Shown: piece by piece, positions 1-8,646 of the stretch | How the letters are laid out: every line of letters begins with the position of its first letter | Position numbering within the stretch: position 1 is the stretch's first letter | NCBI GenBank assembly: GCA_040752635.1 | Contig: JBFMGS010000002.1 | Coordinates: forward strand, 37,221 to 101,220 | DNA length: 64,000 bases | Direction: 5' to 3' | From: JBFMGS01 sp040752635 | GTDB taxonomy: Bacteria > Bacillota > SHA-98 > UBA4971 | The notes under the pieces: generated by a model | Told to the model about the DNA's origin: nothing | The model's database searches: none | What the model saw: the letters and a program-made list of their open reading frames with translations, nothing else | Position numbers and translations under genes: made by a program

Positions 1-100
1 CGGCCCGTGCCACTGCCTCGTAGTGAACCGGCCCGCTCTGTTCGTCACACAGTTTACGGAGCGCTGCGAAAAACTCTTTGCTGCGGTCGGTCAAGCTCAA
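1..100 (-). CDS. Partial protein at left edge, possible winged-helix regulator
   Basis: The gene runs off the left edge, so only its first 33 codons are visible. It probably starts at a TTG at position 100, eight bases after a GGGGG Shine-Dalgarno; a second TTG lies two codons later. The peptide begins LSLTDRSKEFFAALRK and continues into PVHYEAVARA. An amphipathic helix followed by an 'HYxxVARA' segment resembles the first helices of small helix-turn-helix regulators, but too little is present to name a family. It lies downstream of sigE, where Bacillus would have sigG, and it is not sigG. Confidence 0.5.
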   Translation of the reverse strand, partial: MSLTDRSKEFFAALRKLCDEQSGPVHYEAVARA

Positions 101-177
101 GCTGATTTCCCCCAAAAGACCCAAAAGCTCTGCCCAAAGTCGAACTGGCGCCGATGCCTCGCGCGCCCGCTACTACA

Positions 178-207
178 AGGGTAGTCCACGCAAGGGATAG
201 GTGTCAA
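178..207 (-). promoter_or_regulatory. Possible sigma-A promoter for the left-edge gene
   Basis: Read on the minus strand there is a perfect TTGACA (202-207) and, 18 bases on, a weak TACCCT (178-183). The predicted transcript would start near 171 and reach the TTG start at 100. The -10 is poor, so this is tentative. Confidence 0.3.
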
Positions 208-258
208 ACTCTCAGATCCCGGAGAATCCTTCTATATAGCGTGATTCTGACCGACATT

Positions 259-999
259 TTACTCTGCCTTTCTCATCTCCCTCCGAAGCTTCCTGATAAT
301 CCTCTTCTCCAGCCGGGATATGTATGACTGTGATATGCCCAAGAGGTCAGCCACTTCTTTCTGGGTTTTCTCGGTGCCGTCGCGAAGCCCGAACCTCAGC
401 TCCATAATCCGTTTTTCCCTGGTGGAAAGCCTCTGCATGGCATCATCCAGCAGTGATCGGTCAACCTGTTCCTCTATGGATTTGTACACAACATCGTTTT
501 CTGTTCCCATGACGTCGGATAGGAGCAGTTCGTTTCCGTCCCAGTCAACGTTGAGCGGTTCGTCGAAGGAGACTTCAGCCCTCGCTCTGCTTGTTCTCCG
601 CAGGTACATGAGGATTTCGTTCTCAATACACCGCGAGGCATATGTGGCCAGCTTGATCTTCTTAGAAGGATCGAACGTGTTCACAGCCTTGATTAGGCCT
701 ATGGTGCCAATGGATACAAGGTCCTCAACTCCGATCCCCGTGTTCTCGAACTTCCTCGCTATGTACACGACCAGCCTGAGATTCCTCTCGATGAGTTCGC
801 CCTTTACCTGCGAGTCTCCCCGCTCGAGCCTTGCCAGGAGTACGCTCTCTTCGTCACTGGAAAGCGGCGGCGGCAGGGTTTCCCCATTCCCGACGTACAG
901 CACGACATAGCCACGAATGAGCCCACGCCGCAACGCGCCAAGCACCAGTCGAACTCGAAAGGCAACAAGCCTCTGTTGAAGGCGCAATCCTGTGATCAT
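259..999 (-). CDS. sigE: Sporulation sigma factor SigE precursor (pro-sigma-E)
   Basis: This is a 246-residue sigma-70 family protein, the early mother-cell sigma factor of sporulation. The first 40 or so residues are a basic, hydrophobic pro-sequence ending near 'YVGNGETLPPPLS', the region removed from pro-sigma-E. Region 2 is nearly identical in style to Bacillus SigE (ENTGIGVEDLVSIGTIGLIK, then KLATYASRCIENEILMYLRR), and the C-terminal region 4 helix-turn-helix reads GISQSYISRLEKR. ATG at 999 has GGAGGAG six bases upstream; an earlier in-frame start at 1020 is less well placed. It lies 44 bases after spoIIGA, whose product should process it, so the two form the spoIIG operon. Confidence 0.97.
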   Translation of the reverse strand: MITGLRLQQRLVAFRVRLVLGALRRGLIRGYVVLYVGNGETLPPPLSSDEESVLLARLERGDSQVKGELIERNLRLVVYIARKFENTGIGVEDLVSIGTIGLIKAVNTFDPSKKIKLATYASRCIENEILMYLRRTSRARAEVSFDEPLNVDWDGNELLLSDVMGTENDVVYKSIEEQVDRSLLDDAMQRLSTREKRIMELRFGLRDGTEKTQKEVADLLGISQSYISRLEKRIIRKLRREMRKAE

Positions 1000-1043
1000 T
1001 CTGGTCTCCTCCCCGGGCAATGCTGGCGCCGTCGAACTCGCTT

Positions 1044-1922
1044 CTAGGATGCCTTTGCCAGGACGTCGGGGTGAAGGAGGGCAGCAAAAGCCCCCTCCGG
1101 GGAGAACCGTCTAGTGTGTATTCCCACTACTATATTCCGGCTGGACAGCACGTGCGAACCATTGAGCAACCTGATCTCATCTGCTCGGAAGCCCACCAGC
1201 AACCCCTTCTCATCCCCCACCGAAACGAAAGGGATCACGCGAAACCGGGGCAGCCAGGTTGAGTCCGCGAGCAATTCCGAGACCAGACCAAGGTCCCCCG
1301 CGTAGAAGGCCATAAATGCGCGCCTTACCTCTTCTGGCAGGGAATGCGCTATAGCCCCGTATTCCAGAAGGATCACCGGGGAACCGGTGATCGGGTCCCT
1401 CAAGTGGTTTCCTGTATCAATTAGCGCGTTAACCTTGAGGTGCACTTCCCCAAGACGAATCTCTATCGGCACGTAGAAGAGCCAGTCCCGGACCCTGCGA
1501 TGCACCAAGCCCCAACCGATTTCCGCCGTCAAGAGCACGGTGCCGATGAGACCGATGAGCGTTGGCACGAGTCGCCACCCGGTCAGGTAGGCCGCAGCCG
1601 AAGCGCCCCCGAAGGCGACGAGGCTGATGCCGAGCACGTGCGCGCAAGCTATCATCAGCCTTGGCGCGGAGGACGGGCGGAACGATATTGTTATCGCCGG
1701 TACAATAGACAGCAGGGCAAAAGGTACAGCGGCTCGCGCCGAAACGTATCCTGCGAAGAACATTACCATGACCGCCGCATCGACTAAGCCTGCTACCGCT
1801 CCCCCGGCGAAGAACCGCAAGGGCTTCACCTTATAGCCAAGCACTCCGGCGGTCGCCCACAGAGTGAGCCAGTGCATGGTGAGCGTCATCACGCAGGCGT
1901 TTAGAATGACTCCATAGCCCAT
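1044..1922 (-). CDS. spoIIGA: Sporulation sigma-E factor processing peptidase SpoIIGA
   Basis: The N-terminal half has about five hydrophobic segments (residues 5-145 or so), and the C-terminal half is soluble with an aspartic-protease type DTGN motif (ALIDTGNHLRDP). This matches SpoIIGA, a septal-membrane protease that removes the pro-sequence of sigma-E in the mother cell. ATG at 1922 follows GGGGGG by seven bases and starts directly in the first membrane segment. An upstream in-frame TTG at 1991 would add 23 charged residues and is less likely. Just upstream, a well-placed Shine-Dalgarno precedes a four-codon reading frame (ATG at 2002) whose stop overlaps that TTG. The gene is expected to be switched on by Spo0A through the promoter described at 2017-2050. 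Confidence 0.93.
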   Translation of the reverse strand: MGYGVILNACVMTLTMHWLTLWATAGVLGYKVKPLRFFAGGAVAGLVDAAVMVMFFAGYVSARAAVPFALLSIVPAITISFRPSSAPRLMIACAHVLGISLVAFGGASAAAYLTGWRLVPTLIGLIGTVLLTAEIGWGLVHRRVRDWLFYVPIEIRLGEVHLKVNALIDTGNHLRDPITGSPVILLEYGAIAHSLPEEVRRAFMAFYAGDLGLVSELLADSTWLPRFRVIPFVSVGDEKGLLVGFRADEIRLLNGSHVLSSRNIVVGIHTRRFSPEGAFAALLHPDVLAKAS

Positions 1923-2016
1923 TTGTCCGCCCCCCAAGACTACCTCTCTTTTCCCGTCTTTTCCCGGCCTGTTGTCGTCCCTATCCTTCAATCAACGGGC
2001 ATCCTTTCCTCCCTAA

Positions 2017-2050
2017 AGTATACAGCCCTGGCAAAGAAAAATATGTCGAA
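2017..2050 (-). promoter_or_regulatory. spoIIG promoter with a Spo0A box
   Basis: On the minus strand a TTCGACA (2044-2050) is the exact complement of the Spo0A box TGTCGAA. A -10 of TATACT lies at 2017-2022. If the first six bases TTCGAC act as the -35, the spacer is 22 bases. That is the same unusual spacing known for the Bacillus subtilis spoIIG promoter, where Spo0A-P binds over the -35 region and activates sigma-A polymerase. The predicted start of transcription is near 2010. Confidence 0.6.
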
Positions 2051-2078
2051 AATGAAAAGCCCCGGCACAAGCCGGGAC
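2047..2078 (-). terminator. Rho-independent terminator after ftsZ
   Basis: The minus-strand stem GTCCCGGC / GCCGGGGC (2071-2078 with 2059-2066, loop TTGT) is followed by TTTTCATTTT. It sits 49 bases after the ftsZ stop and its tail runs into the Spo0A box of the next promoter. It separates the division genes from the spoIIG operon. Confidence 0.85.
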
Positions 2079-2126
2079 TCAACCTACGAAGCCTGCTGGA
2101 AACTCCTGCAGCCTGCCTGGTGCCGG

Positions 2127-3188
2127 CTATTTTCTCTGCCTTTGCGCGCGGCGTAGGAAAGCCGGAATCTCGATATCTTCCGCCCCGGCAAAGTCGCTGA
2201 TCTCCACTTCCTGGAGGCCAACCTTCTGACGGGGCTTCGGCTCGAAACCGGTTGCGATCACCGTAACCCTGATCTCATCGCGCAAGGACTCATCGATCAT
2301 CGCGCCGAAAATGATGTTAGCGTCGGGGTCCGCCGCCTGAGCGATGATCTCGGCCGCCTCGTTCACCTCGAACAGGCCCAACGTGCTATTGCCGGTAATG
2401 TTCATTAGCACGCCTTTTGCGCCGTCTATCGACGTCTCAAGGAGCGGGCTCTGTATCGCGGCCCTCGCCGCCTCCTGGGCGCGGTTTTCGCCCGTTGCCA
2501 CTCCGATTCCCATGAGCGCCGAACCAGCGCTGCTCATGATTGTTCGTACGTCGGCAAAGTCCACGTTTATCAGACCGGGGACGGTGATAAGGTCAGAAAT
2601 GCCCTGAACACCGTGTCTTAATACATCATCGGCAAGCCGGAACGCATCGAGGATCGATGTCTTCTTCTCACTAACCTGCAGGAGACGGTCGTTGGGAATG
2701 GTTATGAGCGCGTCCACCTTCGCCTTGAGACTATCGAGGCCGACCATCGCCTGGGCCATCCGCCTGCGTCCTTCAAAGGCAAACGGCTTTGTCACGACAC
2801 CCACCGTAAGTGCCCCGAGCTCTTTCGCTATTCCAGCAACCACCGGCGCACCCCCCGTGCCCGTGCCGCCACCCATGCCTGCCGTGATAAAGACCATGTC
2901 CGCCCCTTCAAGTGCACGGCGCAGCACGTCATAGCTTTCCTGGGCGGCCTGCTCGCCGATCTCGGGGTTCGAACCTGCGCCAAGGCCTCTTGTGAGCTTC
3001 TCTCCAACCTGGATCTTCACGTTCGCGTCAGATGCCGCGAGGGCCTGGGCGTCCGTGTTGATTGCGACAAACTCAACCCCAGACAGCCCTGCAGCGATCA
3101 TGCGATTAACGGCGTTGGAACCTCCGCCCCCAACGCCGACCACTTTTATGTTGGTGAACTGCTCCATCTCGAGCTCCAGGTTGAACAC
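2127..3188 (-). CDS. ftsZ: Cell division protein FtsZ
   Basis: This is the tubulin-like GTPase that polymerises at mid-cell and, in sporulation, at polar sites. The 353-residue product has the FtsZ N-terminus (GVGGGGSNAVNRM), the tubulin signature GGGTGTG, the T7-loop region (NVDFADVRTIM) and the conserved C-terminal peptide EDIEIPAFLRR that binds FtsA. The C-terminal linker is short. GTG at 3188 has AGGAGGG seven bases upstream. It directly follows ftsA with a 62-base gap and is ended by the terminator at 2047-2078. Confidence 0.99.
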   Translation of the reverse strand: MFNLELEMEQFTNIKVVGVGGGGSNAVNRMIAAGLSGVEFVAINTDAQALAASDANVKIQVGEKLTRGLGAGSNPEIGEQAAQESYDVLRRALEGADMVFITAGMGGGTGTGGAPVVAGIAKELGALTVGVVTKPFAFEGRRRMAQAMVGLDSLKAKVDALITIPNDRLLQVSEKKTSILDAFRLADDVLRHGVQGISDLITVPGLINVDFADVRTIMSSAGSALMGIGVATGENRAQEAARAAIQSPLLETSIDGAKGVLMNITGNSTLGLFEVNEAAEIIAQAADPDANIIFGAMIDESLRDEIRVTVIATGFEPKPRQKVGLQEVEISDFAGAEDIEIPAFLRRAQRQRK

Positions 3189-3250
3189 AAGCTATCCCTC
3201 CTGCTTTTACGGGGCGAGCGGGAAAACCCGGCCGCCACCCGCGGAACAAC

Positions 3251-4411
3251 TTAGAAGAAGTCCTTTACGAAATCGGCAAACCACCCCCGAACCGCAGAGA
3301 ACATCTCCCTGACCGGCGAGGGCTTCATCTCTCTCGACAGCCCGAAAACAGAATCGTTCGCGACGTATTCCACGATCCCGAGAGCCGTGGAGGATAACCT
3401 TTGTCCGTCTCTGCCGCGAGGTGATTTAGTGTCAACCGGACCCCCTATCCTCGCAGGCAAGCCGAGGATCTCGCCAGCGAGGTCGAGCAGGCCCGGTATG
3501 AGCGAGCCGCCGCCCGCGAACACCAGGCCGCAAGGCGCAAGACCTTTATTCCTGACTTCTCTCGTTTCCACATCGACAAGCTCCAGGATCTCCCGCAGCC
3601 TCGCATCTATGATCGTTTGGAGAAGGCTGTCAGCAAGCTCGCCCTGCTTCTTCATACTCTCGGCCTGCTCTACTGGAACCTTCATGCCCACAGCAATGTC
3701 ATTAGTAACGTGGACGCCGCCAGCAGGAACCCACGCAAACTGAACGGGCCCCCCCTCGCAAAATGAGACCACCTGCGTGATTTGTCCGCCGACATCTACG
3801 AGGATCACGCCTCTCTCCATCTCATCAGGAGTCAAGACCGCTTCAGCCACCGCAATGGGATCTAGTACCAGTCCACCGATGGCAAGGCCCGCCCGCGCAA
3901 CGCTTGCTGTGATGTTCTCAAGCACCGTGGCCTGGCCCATGATGACTCTGGCATCTACTTCCAGTCTGATACCCGTCATGCCCTCCGGGTCTCTGATCCC
4001 TCCAACCCCGTCCACGATATACTCCCTCGGCAAAACGGAGATTATCTCCCGGTCAGAGGGAACTGCGAGCACCCCCGCGGCGTCCAGCGCCCGTTTCACG
4101 TCGGCGCTGGTGATCACCCCGTCCGGGCTGCTAACGGCAGTAACTCCCCTGCTCCCAACGGACGTGATGTGCGTGGCCGGGACCCCTACGTAGACCCTGC
4201 GGACGTCTAACCTCGCCGTGTGGCAGGCCCGCTTGTTTGCAAGCTTAATGGCCCCGGCCACAGAATCGATATCTGTGACGAGGCCTCGCCGGAGACCCTG
4301 GCATGGCGCCTCGCCTATGCCAATAATCTCGATGTCGCCCGAAGGTGCGATCCTCGCTATGACTTCTGCTACCTTTGTGCTGCCGATGTCAAGCCCGGCG
4401 ATGATGCTCAT
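3251..4411 (-). CDS. ftsA: Cell division protein FtsA
   Basis: This 386-residue actin-fold ATPase tethers FtsZ to the membrane. Visible motifs are phosphate-1 GLDIGSTKV at the N-terminus, phosphate-2 VDVGGQITQV in the middle and the adenosine motif VFAGGGSLIPGL toward the C-terminus. The last residues (MFSAVRGWFADFVKDFF) form an amphipathic membrane-targeting helix. ATG at 4411 has AGGTGG five bases upstream; a GTG at 4420 is also in frame. It sits between sbp and ftsZ in the usual order. Confidence 0.97.
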   Translation of the reverse strand: MSIIAGLDIGSTKVAEVIARIAPSGDIEIIGIGEAPCQGLRRGLVTDIDSVAGAIKLANKRACHTARLDVRRVYVGVPATHITSVGSRGVTAVSSPDGVITSADVKRALDAAGVLAVPSDREIISVLPREYIVDGVGGIRDPEGMTGIRLEVDARVIMGQATVLENITASVARAGLAIGGLVLDPIAVAEAVLTPDEMERGVILVDVGGQITQVVSFCEGGPVQFAWVPAGGVHVTNDIAVGMKVPVEQAESMKKQGELADSLLQTIIDARLREILELVDVETREVRNKGLAPCGLVFAGGGSLIPGLLDLAGEILGLPARIGGPVDTKSPRGRDGQRLSSTALGIVEYVANDSVFGLSREMKPSPVREMFSAVRGWFADFVKDFF

Positions 4412-4459
4412 ACATGCCACCTGTCAAGTAATTCAACGGATCGGGTGCTACTCCTCTTT

Positions 4460-4831
4460 CTATGCTGTAACATCACGAGAGCCTCCAGAAGTGCGTCTAG
4501 GCCGGGCATGCAGAAGGTGTCGCCGGATGATCCCGACGTTGGTGAAGATCCTTATGCTGAACGCCACGGTGGCGCCCAGGAAAAGGTCTACTCCGAGCTT
4601 GTCGCCAACCAGGGTCAGAGATGCCGCCAGTGCCATGTTCACTATGAAACCGGATACGAACACGACCCTGTCGAACCTGTCCTCCAGGCCCGCCCGGATC
4701 CCGCCGCAAACAGAATCTAGCGCCGCCAGTATCCCGACGGCCATGTAGTCCGAGTAGACCGTAGGAAACCTCACGGGCGTGAAAAGTGCGATCACAATTC
4801 CGATGAGAAGCCCCAATATCGGCAACATCAC
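4460..4831 (-). CDS. sbp: Small basic protein, DUF1290 family
   Basis: The 123-residue membrane protein has three to four hydrophobic segments (MLPILGLLIGIVIALF, then YMAVGILAALDSVCGGIRA, then FVSGFIVNMALAASL). This is the DUF1290 'small basic protein' pattern found between the DUF881 gene and ftsA or ftsZ in many Firmicutes. Its exact role is unknown; position and conservation suggest a function in division or sporulation septation. The C-terminal tail (HARPRRTSGG) is basic. Its ATG overlaps the stop of the DUF881 gene by four bases, which implies translational coupling. Confidence 0.85.
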   Translation of the reverse strand: MMLPILGLLIGIVIALFTPVRFPTVYSDYMAVGILAALDSVCGGIRAGLEDRFDRVVFVSGFIVNMALAASLTLVGDKLGVDLFLGATVAFSIRIFTNVGIIRRHLLHARPRRTSGGSRDVTA

Positions 4832-5553
4832 TTCTGCGCCCCTTCCAAAACCGGCTTTGCGTACTGGAAGTACAGGCTCCCCTTGTACGCCGGAACGCGA
4901 ACCGTGGTCACCTTCTGCACCTTCGCCTCAATACCCCACGTCCGGAGGGTGTCAAGGATTCCGTCGCGCATGCGAAGCGCGTTGTCCAAAGTCGTGGGAT
5001 CGCCGATGGCGGTTATTTCATACGGAGGACCGATGCGGACGTTGTTGACGGAAATGACAGGGCCGGCGCACCTGACCTCAGTAGTGGCGATGACGCGCTG
5101 GCCGTTGATGGAGATCGCCTCTGCCCCCGCCGCGAAGAGCTCGTTCACGATCTTGAGGATGTCCTCGTCGTGCACGAGGAAAACCTCGGGGCTCTCACCC
5201 GGCTCAGCCTGGCGTTTGCTGTCATCGAGCACGACCGTGACCCCCGGGCCCTCGACGGCTACAAGCCCTGCACCCATCCTGGCCTTCTCGAGTTCAAGCC
5301 GGACCGCCTCGGCCGCCCGCTCGCCTTCGCCAACCGCTGCAAGTTGCTTGCGCAGCGCATCGACCTCCTTCTCGAGAAGCTCGCGCTCTGCATCAGACCT
5401 GCGCAGCATGTCGCTCAGGTCCTCGAGCCTCCTGGACGGGATTTGCGCGCGGCCTATATACTCTTGCGTTCGAAACTGCGCAACAAGGAGCACGCCAAGG
5501 ACGACACACACCCCGGCGACGTAGAGCTCAAACTCCCGGGCCTTCTTCCTCAC
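4828..5553 (-). CDS. DUF881 family protein (YlxW/YlxX type)
   Basis: The 241-residue product has one N-terminal membrane anchor (about residues 9-26), then a coiled coil (about 40-85) and a C-terminal DUF881 domain with GPGVTVVLDD, 'NELFAAGAEAISINGQR' and GPPYEITAIGD. These proteins lie in the dcw cluster of most spore-forming Firmicutes. Their biochemical function is not established. GTG at 5553 follows GGGGGAGAGAAC at good spacing. The gene is 65 bases downstream of ftsQ and coupled to the small basic protein gene that follows. Confidence 0.85.
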   Translation of the reverse strand: MRKKAREFELYVAGVCVVLGVLLVAQFRTQEYIGRAQIPSRRLEDLSDMLRRSDAERELLEKEVDALRKQLAAVGEGERAAEAVRLELEKARMGAGLVAVEGPGVTVVLDDSKRQAEPGESPEVFLVHDEDILKIVNELFAAGAEAISINGQRVIATTEVRCAGPVISVNNVRIGPPYEITAIGDPTTLDNALRMRDGILDTLRTWGIEAKVQKVTTVRVPAYKGSLYFQYAKPVLEGAQK

Positions 5554-5618
5554 GTTCTCTCCCCCTGGCGAGGACCATAGATTCTCCCTAAATTATACTA
5601 CAGCCCGGGGGTTTGTCA

Positions 5619-6413
5619 CTATCTCCTGTCCCTCACAACCGGCCGTTTTTCGAACCTCACATCTATGTAAGTGGCCTGCCTTCCTTCCTCCTCGAGTCTG
5701 GACAAGATGGCTTCCAGCACTTTGATGCGGGAAGCTAGTTGGCGCAGGTCCCCTTCGCCCAGAATCACGCGAGTCCCGTACTGCATGTGCAAGGAAAAAC
5801 CCCGCGCCGCGTCAAAGTTGATCTCCGACACTTGCGCAAGGAGTTTCTCGGGCAGGCTCTTGGCGATTCCAAGGGCCAACGAAAGCTCCGGCGCCTCTAC
5901 CGTGTGGCCTACCCTCACTGCCTGCACCGCCAGCCCGGTCACCAAGGGCAGCCGGCTATCCCGGTAACCTTCGAGGAGCCCGACGGCAAGGCCCGTGTTG
6001 TCAACCTGGACGTAGTACCCGGCGTAGGGCAACACCGCTACCGGGACGCGTTCTTCTATCTCCACCATGATCGTGCATGGGAGGCGGCGCCGGACGACGA
6101 CCTTGTCCACCTTTGGGTTAGCCTTGATTCGACTGGCAATCATTGCGAGGTCAACATCGAAGATATTCTCATTCCGGCCGAGGCCGCACGACACGATGAT
6201 CTCCTGGGCCGTAAGGTCGCGGATTCCGTGCACCTCGATGTTCTCAACGTGAAAATAGGGGGACCTCAGTAACGTCAGCGCCGCGCTTGCCAGGACGAGA
6301 AGGATGAGCGCAGCAGCTGTAAGACGGCCTGTAATCGCATGTCGCGGCGATGCCGCCTCAGCGATATCTCCTTCGATGTCTCCTTCGGTCGGAAATGGTC
6401 CTCTTTCGTTCAC
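5619..6413 (-). CDS. ftsQ: Cell division protein FtsQ/DivIB
   Basis: The 264-residue product has a cytoplasmic N-terminus rich in acid residues, one transmembrane helix (about residues 31-49) and an extracytoplasmic part. That part begins with a POTRA domain (FHVENIEVHGIRDLTAQEI) and continues with the FtsQ domain (VRRRLPCTIMVEIEERVPVA). It belongs to the FtsQ-FtsL-FtsB/DivIC complex that activates septal peptidoglycan synthesis. FtsL is encoded in the same cluster at 18.7 kb; no FtsB/DivIC gene is seen in the window. Confidence 0.93.
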   Translation of the reverse strand: MNERGPFPTEGDIEGDIAEAASPRHAITGRLTAAALILLVLASAALTLLRSPYFHVENIEVHGIRDLTAQEIIVSCGLGRNENIFDVDLAMIASRIKANPKVDKVVVRRRLPCTIMVEIEERVPVAVLPYAGYYVQVDNTGLAVGLLEGYRDSRLPLVTGLAVQAVRVGHTVEAPELSLALGIAKSLPEKLLAQVSEINFDAARGFSLHMQYGTRVILGEGDLRQLASRIKVLEAILSRLEEEGRQATYIDVRFEKRPVVRDRR

Positions 6414-6441
6414 CGTTTTACCCCTGACACTCCTGTCCCCG

Positions 6442-7716
6442 TCATCCCGCCTGGCGCTCAGCCTGCCCTACCCTCCTGATGGCGGCGCCGAGCTGGGCAA
6501 GCTTCCCTGGGAGATCCTCGTAGCCCCTGTCGATATGATGGACGCCGGAAAGTCGGGTCGTGCCCTGAGCGGCGAGCGCCCCCAGTATGAGGGCCGCGCC
6601 CCCGCGGAGATCCGGTGCCTCGACTTCGGCTCCGGACAACGCCGGCACGCCCTCGATGATCGCCACTTTGCCCTCCACCCTGATGTTAGCGCCCATCCTC
6701 CCAAGCTCGTCTGCGTACTTGAACCTGCTCGGGAAGATCGTCTCCGTTATAACGGACGTTCCCCGCGCGACGCTCATGGCAGCTGCGAACTGCGGCTGCA
6801 TGTCCGTGGGGAACCCGGGGTAAGGCAAAGTCCGCACACTTGTAGCGCGGAGCCTCTGCGGCCCCTTTACGTGAACGTACGACTCTCCCTCGACGACCTC
6901 CGCGCCCGCCTCGCGCAGCTTCGCCGTGAGCGCTTGTACGTGCTCGGTGATGACGTTCTCTACGCGGGCATCGCCACCTGTCATAGCCACGGCAACCATG
7001 AAAGTCCCCGCCTCGATCCTATCGGGAATCACTGGGTAATCCGTCGCACCCAGGTTCTCTACGCCCTGAATCCTGATGGTGTCGGTTCCCGCCCCTTTTA
7101 TCCTGGCGCCCAACCGGTTTAGAAAGTTCTGCTGGTCTACGATTTCCGGTTCCCTCGCCGCGTTTCTTATGGTGGTCGTGCCTTCAGCAAGACAGGCTGC
7201 GGTCATGATATTCTCGGTGGCGCCCACGCTCGGAAAGTCCAGGAGAATCTCGGCGCCCCGTAGCTTCTTTGCACAGGCGCAGACATAACCATGGTCTTCG
7301 CTGATATTCGCACCAAGAGCGGCAAAACCCTTCAGGTGCAGATCAATCGGCCGAGGACCTATGTTACAGCCTCCGGGCTGCCTGGCGCGGGCGTAGCCCC
7401 GGCGCGCGAGAAGCGGCCCCATGACCTGTATGGAAGCGCGCATCTCCCTTACGAGTTCCTCAGCGGGCTCCGAGCAATCTACGTAAGAAGGATCAATGCT
7501 TATGGCGCCATCTAGCTGCTGATCAACTCGGGCTCCGAGACCGCGGAGCACCCCAACCATGGTGTCTACGTCTGTGATTCGGGGCACGTTGGAAAGCCTG
7601 CACACCCCTCCGGCCAACAAAGAGGCGGCCATTATCTTCAGAGCGGCGTTCTTGGCACCCCCAACCTTCACCGCCCCAGAGAGCGGCCTCAAACCGGTGA
7701 TTACCAACTGCACCAC
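6442..7716 (-). CDS. murA: UDP-N-acetylglucosamine 1-carboxyvinyltransferase MurA
   Basis: This 424-residue enzyme transfers enolpyruvate from PEP to UDP-GlcNAc, the first committed step of peptidoglycan synthesis. The active-site loop RQPGGCNIGPRPIDLH carries the cysteine alkylated by fosfomycin, so the enzyme is predicted to be fosfomycin-sensitive. The N-terminal KVGGAKNAALK motif and the late ITEHVQALTAKLREAGAEV segment are typical. GTG at 7716 has GGAGG seven bases upstream. The gene lies between murB and ftsQ, as in many clostridia. Confidence 0.98.
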   Translation of the reverse strand: MVQLVITGLRPLSGAVKVGGAKNAALKIMAASLLAGGVCRLSNVPRITDVDTMVGVLRGLGARVDQQLDGAISIDPSYVDCSEPAEELVREMRASIQVMGPLLARRGYARARQPGGCNIGPRPIDLHLKGFAALGANISEDHGYVCACAKKLRGAEILLDFPSVGATENIMTAACLAEGTTTIRNAAREPEIVDQQNFLNRLGARIKGAGTDTIRIQGVENLGATDYPVIPDRIEAGTFMVAVAMTGGDARVENVITEHVQALTAKLREAGAEVVEGESYVHVKGPQRLRATSVRTLPYPGFPTDMQPQFAAAMSVARGTSVITETIFPSRFKYADELGRMGANIRVEGKVAIIEGVPALSGAEVEAPDLRGGAALILGALAAQGTTRLSGVHHIDRGYEDLPGKLAQLGAAIRRVGQAERQAG

Positions 7717-7734
7717 GCAGTCACCTCCGGACGC

Positions 7735-8646
7735 TCACCCTCCGAGGACCCTCAGCTCAGGTTCAAGCGTCACCCCGAATCTCGAATGTACTGCATCTTG
7801 CACCTTCTCCATCAGGGAAAGGACATCCTTTGCGGTGGCGCCGCCGGTGTTCACTATGAAATTGGCGTGGACCCGGGATACCTCGGCTCCGCCGACCCGT
7901 GTGCCCTTGAGACCAGCCGCATCTATGAACCGTCCCGCTCCTTCCCCAGCCGGGTTCTTGAAAGCGCATCCTGCGCTAGGAAGAGAAAGGGGCTGTCGCC
8001 TGGAACGTTCCTCGAGGTACCTCTGCATACGTTCAGCGATCGCGTCCGGGTCATCGTGTCGGAGCGCGAAGTCCGCTTCGACCAGGATGAGCGGATCCTG
8101 GAGCACCCTGGTGGTCTTTACGCCGGGTTCCAGCTCGTCCCGACCAAGCTCAAGGCAATGTCCCTCATAGGTTATGGCCCTCACCATCTGCACGACCTCG
8201 CATATAGAAAAGCCATATGCGGCCGCGTTCATGGCAATCGCGCCGCCCACGCTGCCCGGTATTCCGCTGGCGAATTCGAGTCCTGCGAGCCCCCACGACG
8301 CCGCTTTGTGGCAGACCTCCGGCAAAGGTGTACCTGCCCCGCTTCTCACGACGCCCTCTTCCTCCCTGGTGACACCAGAGAAGGTGCCAGCGATTTTGAT
8401 AACCGCTCCCCTCACCCCCTCGTCCCTCACGAGGAGGTTGGTTCCCGCACCGATCACGTAGAACGGCACCTGAAGATCGGAAAGGACCTGCAGTAGGGTT
8501 ATAAGATCCTCTTTATCCTTGGGCAACACGAGTGCATCAGCCGGGCCGCCGATGCGGAACGAAGTGTGACGCCACATGGGCTCGTCGGCGTATACGTGCC
8601 CGCGGACCGCTTCCTTCAGCCGTAGAGCTAGGTTTGTGCTTGCCAA
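7735..8646 (-). CDS. murB: UDP-N-acetylenolpyruvoylglucosamine reductase MurB
   Basis: This 303-residue FAD enzyme reduces the MurA product to UDP-MurNAc with NADPH. Diagnostic parts are RIGGPADALV near residue 35, the FAD loop GIPGSVGGAIAMNA and the catalytic-serine region SAGCAFKNP. The short loop style fits a type IIb MurB, as in Firmicutes. A TTG at 8646 is the best start, with GAGG five bases upstream. It overlaps the end of murC by 19 bases, so the two are probably translated together. Confidence 0.97.
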   Translation of the reverse strand: MASTNLALRLKEAVRGHVYADEPMWRHTSFRIGGPADALVLPKDKEDLITLLQVLSDLQVPFYVIGAGTNLLVRDEGVRGAVIKIAGTFSGVTREEEGVVRSGAGTPLPEVCHKAASWGLAGLEFASGIPGSVGGAIAMNAAAYGFSICEVVQMVRAITYEGHCLELGRDELEPGVKTTRVLQDPLILVEADFALRHDDPDAIAERMQRYLEERSRRQPLSLPSAGCAFKNPAGEGAGRFIDAAGLKGTRVGGAEVSRVHANFIVNTGGATAKDVLSLMEKVQDAVHSRFGVTLEPELRVLGG

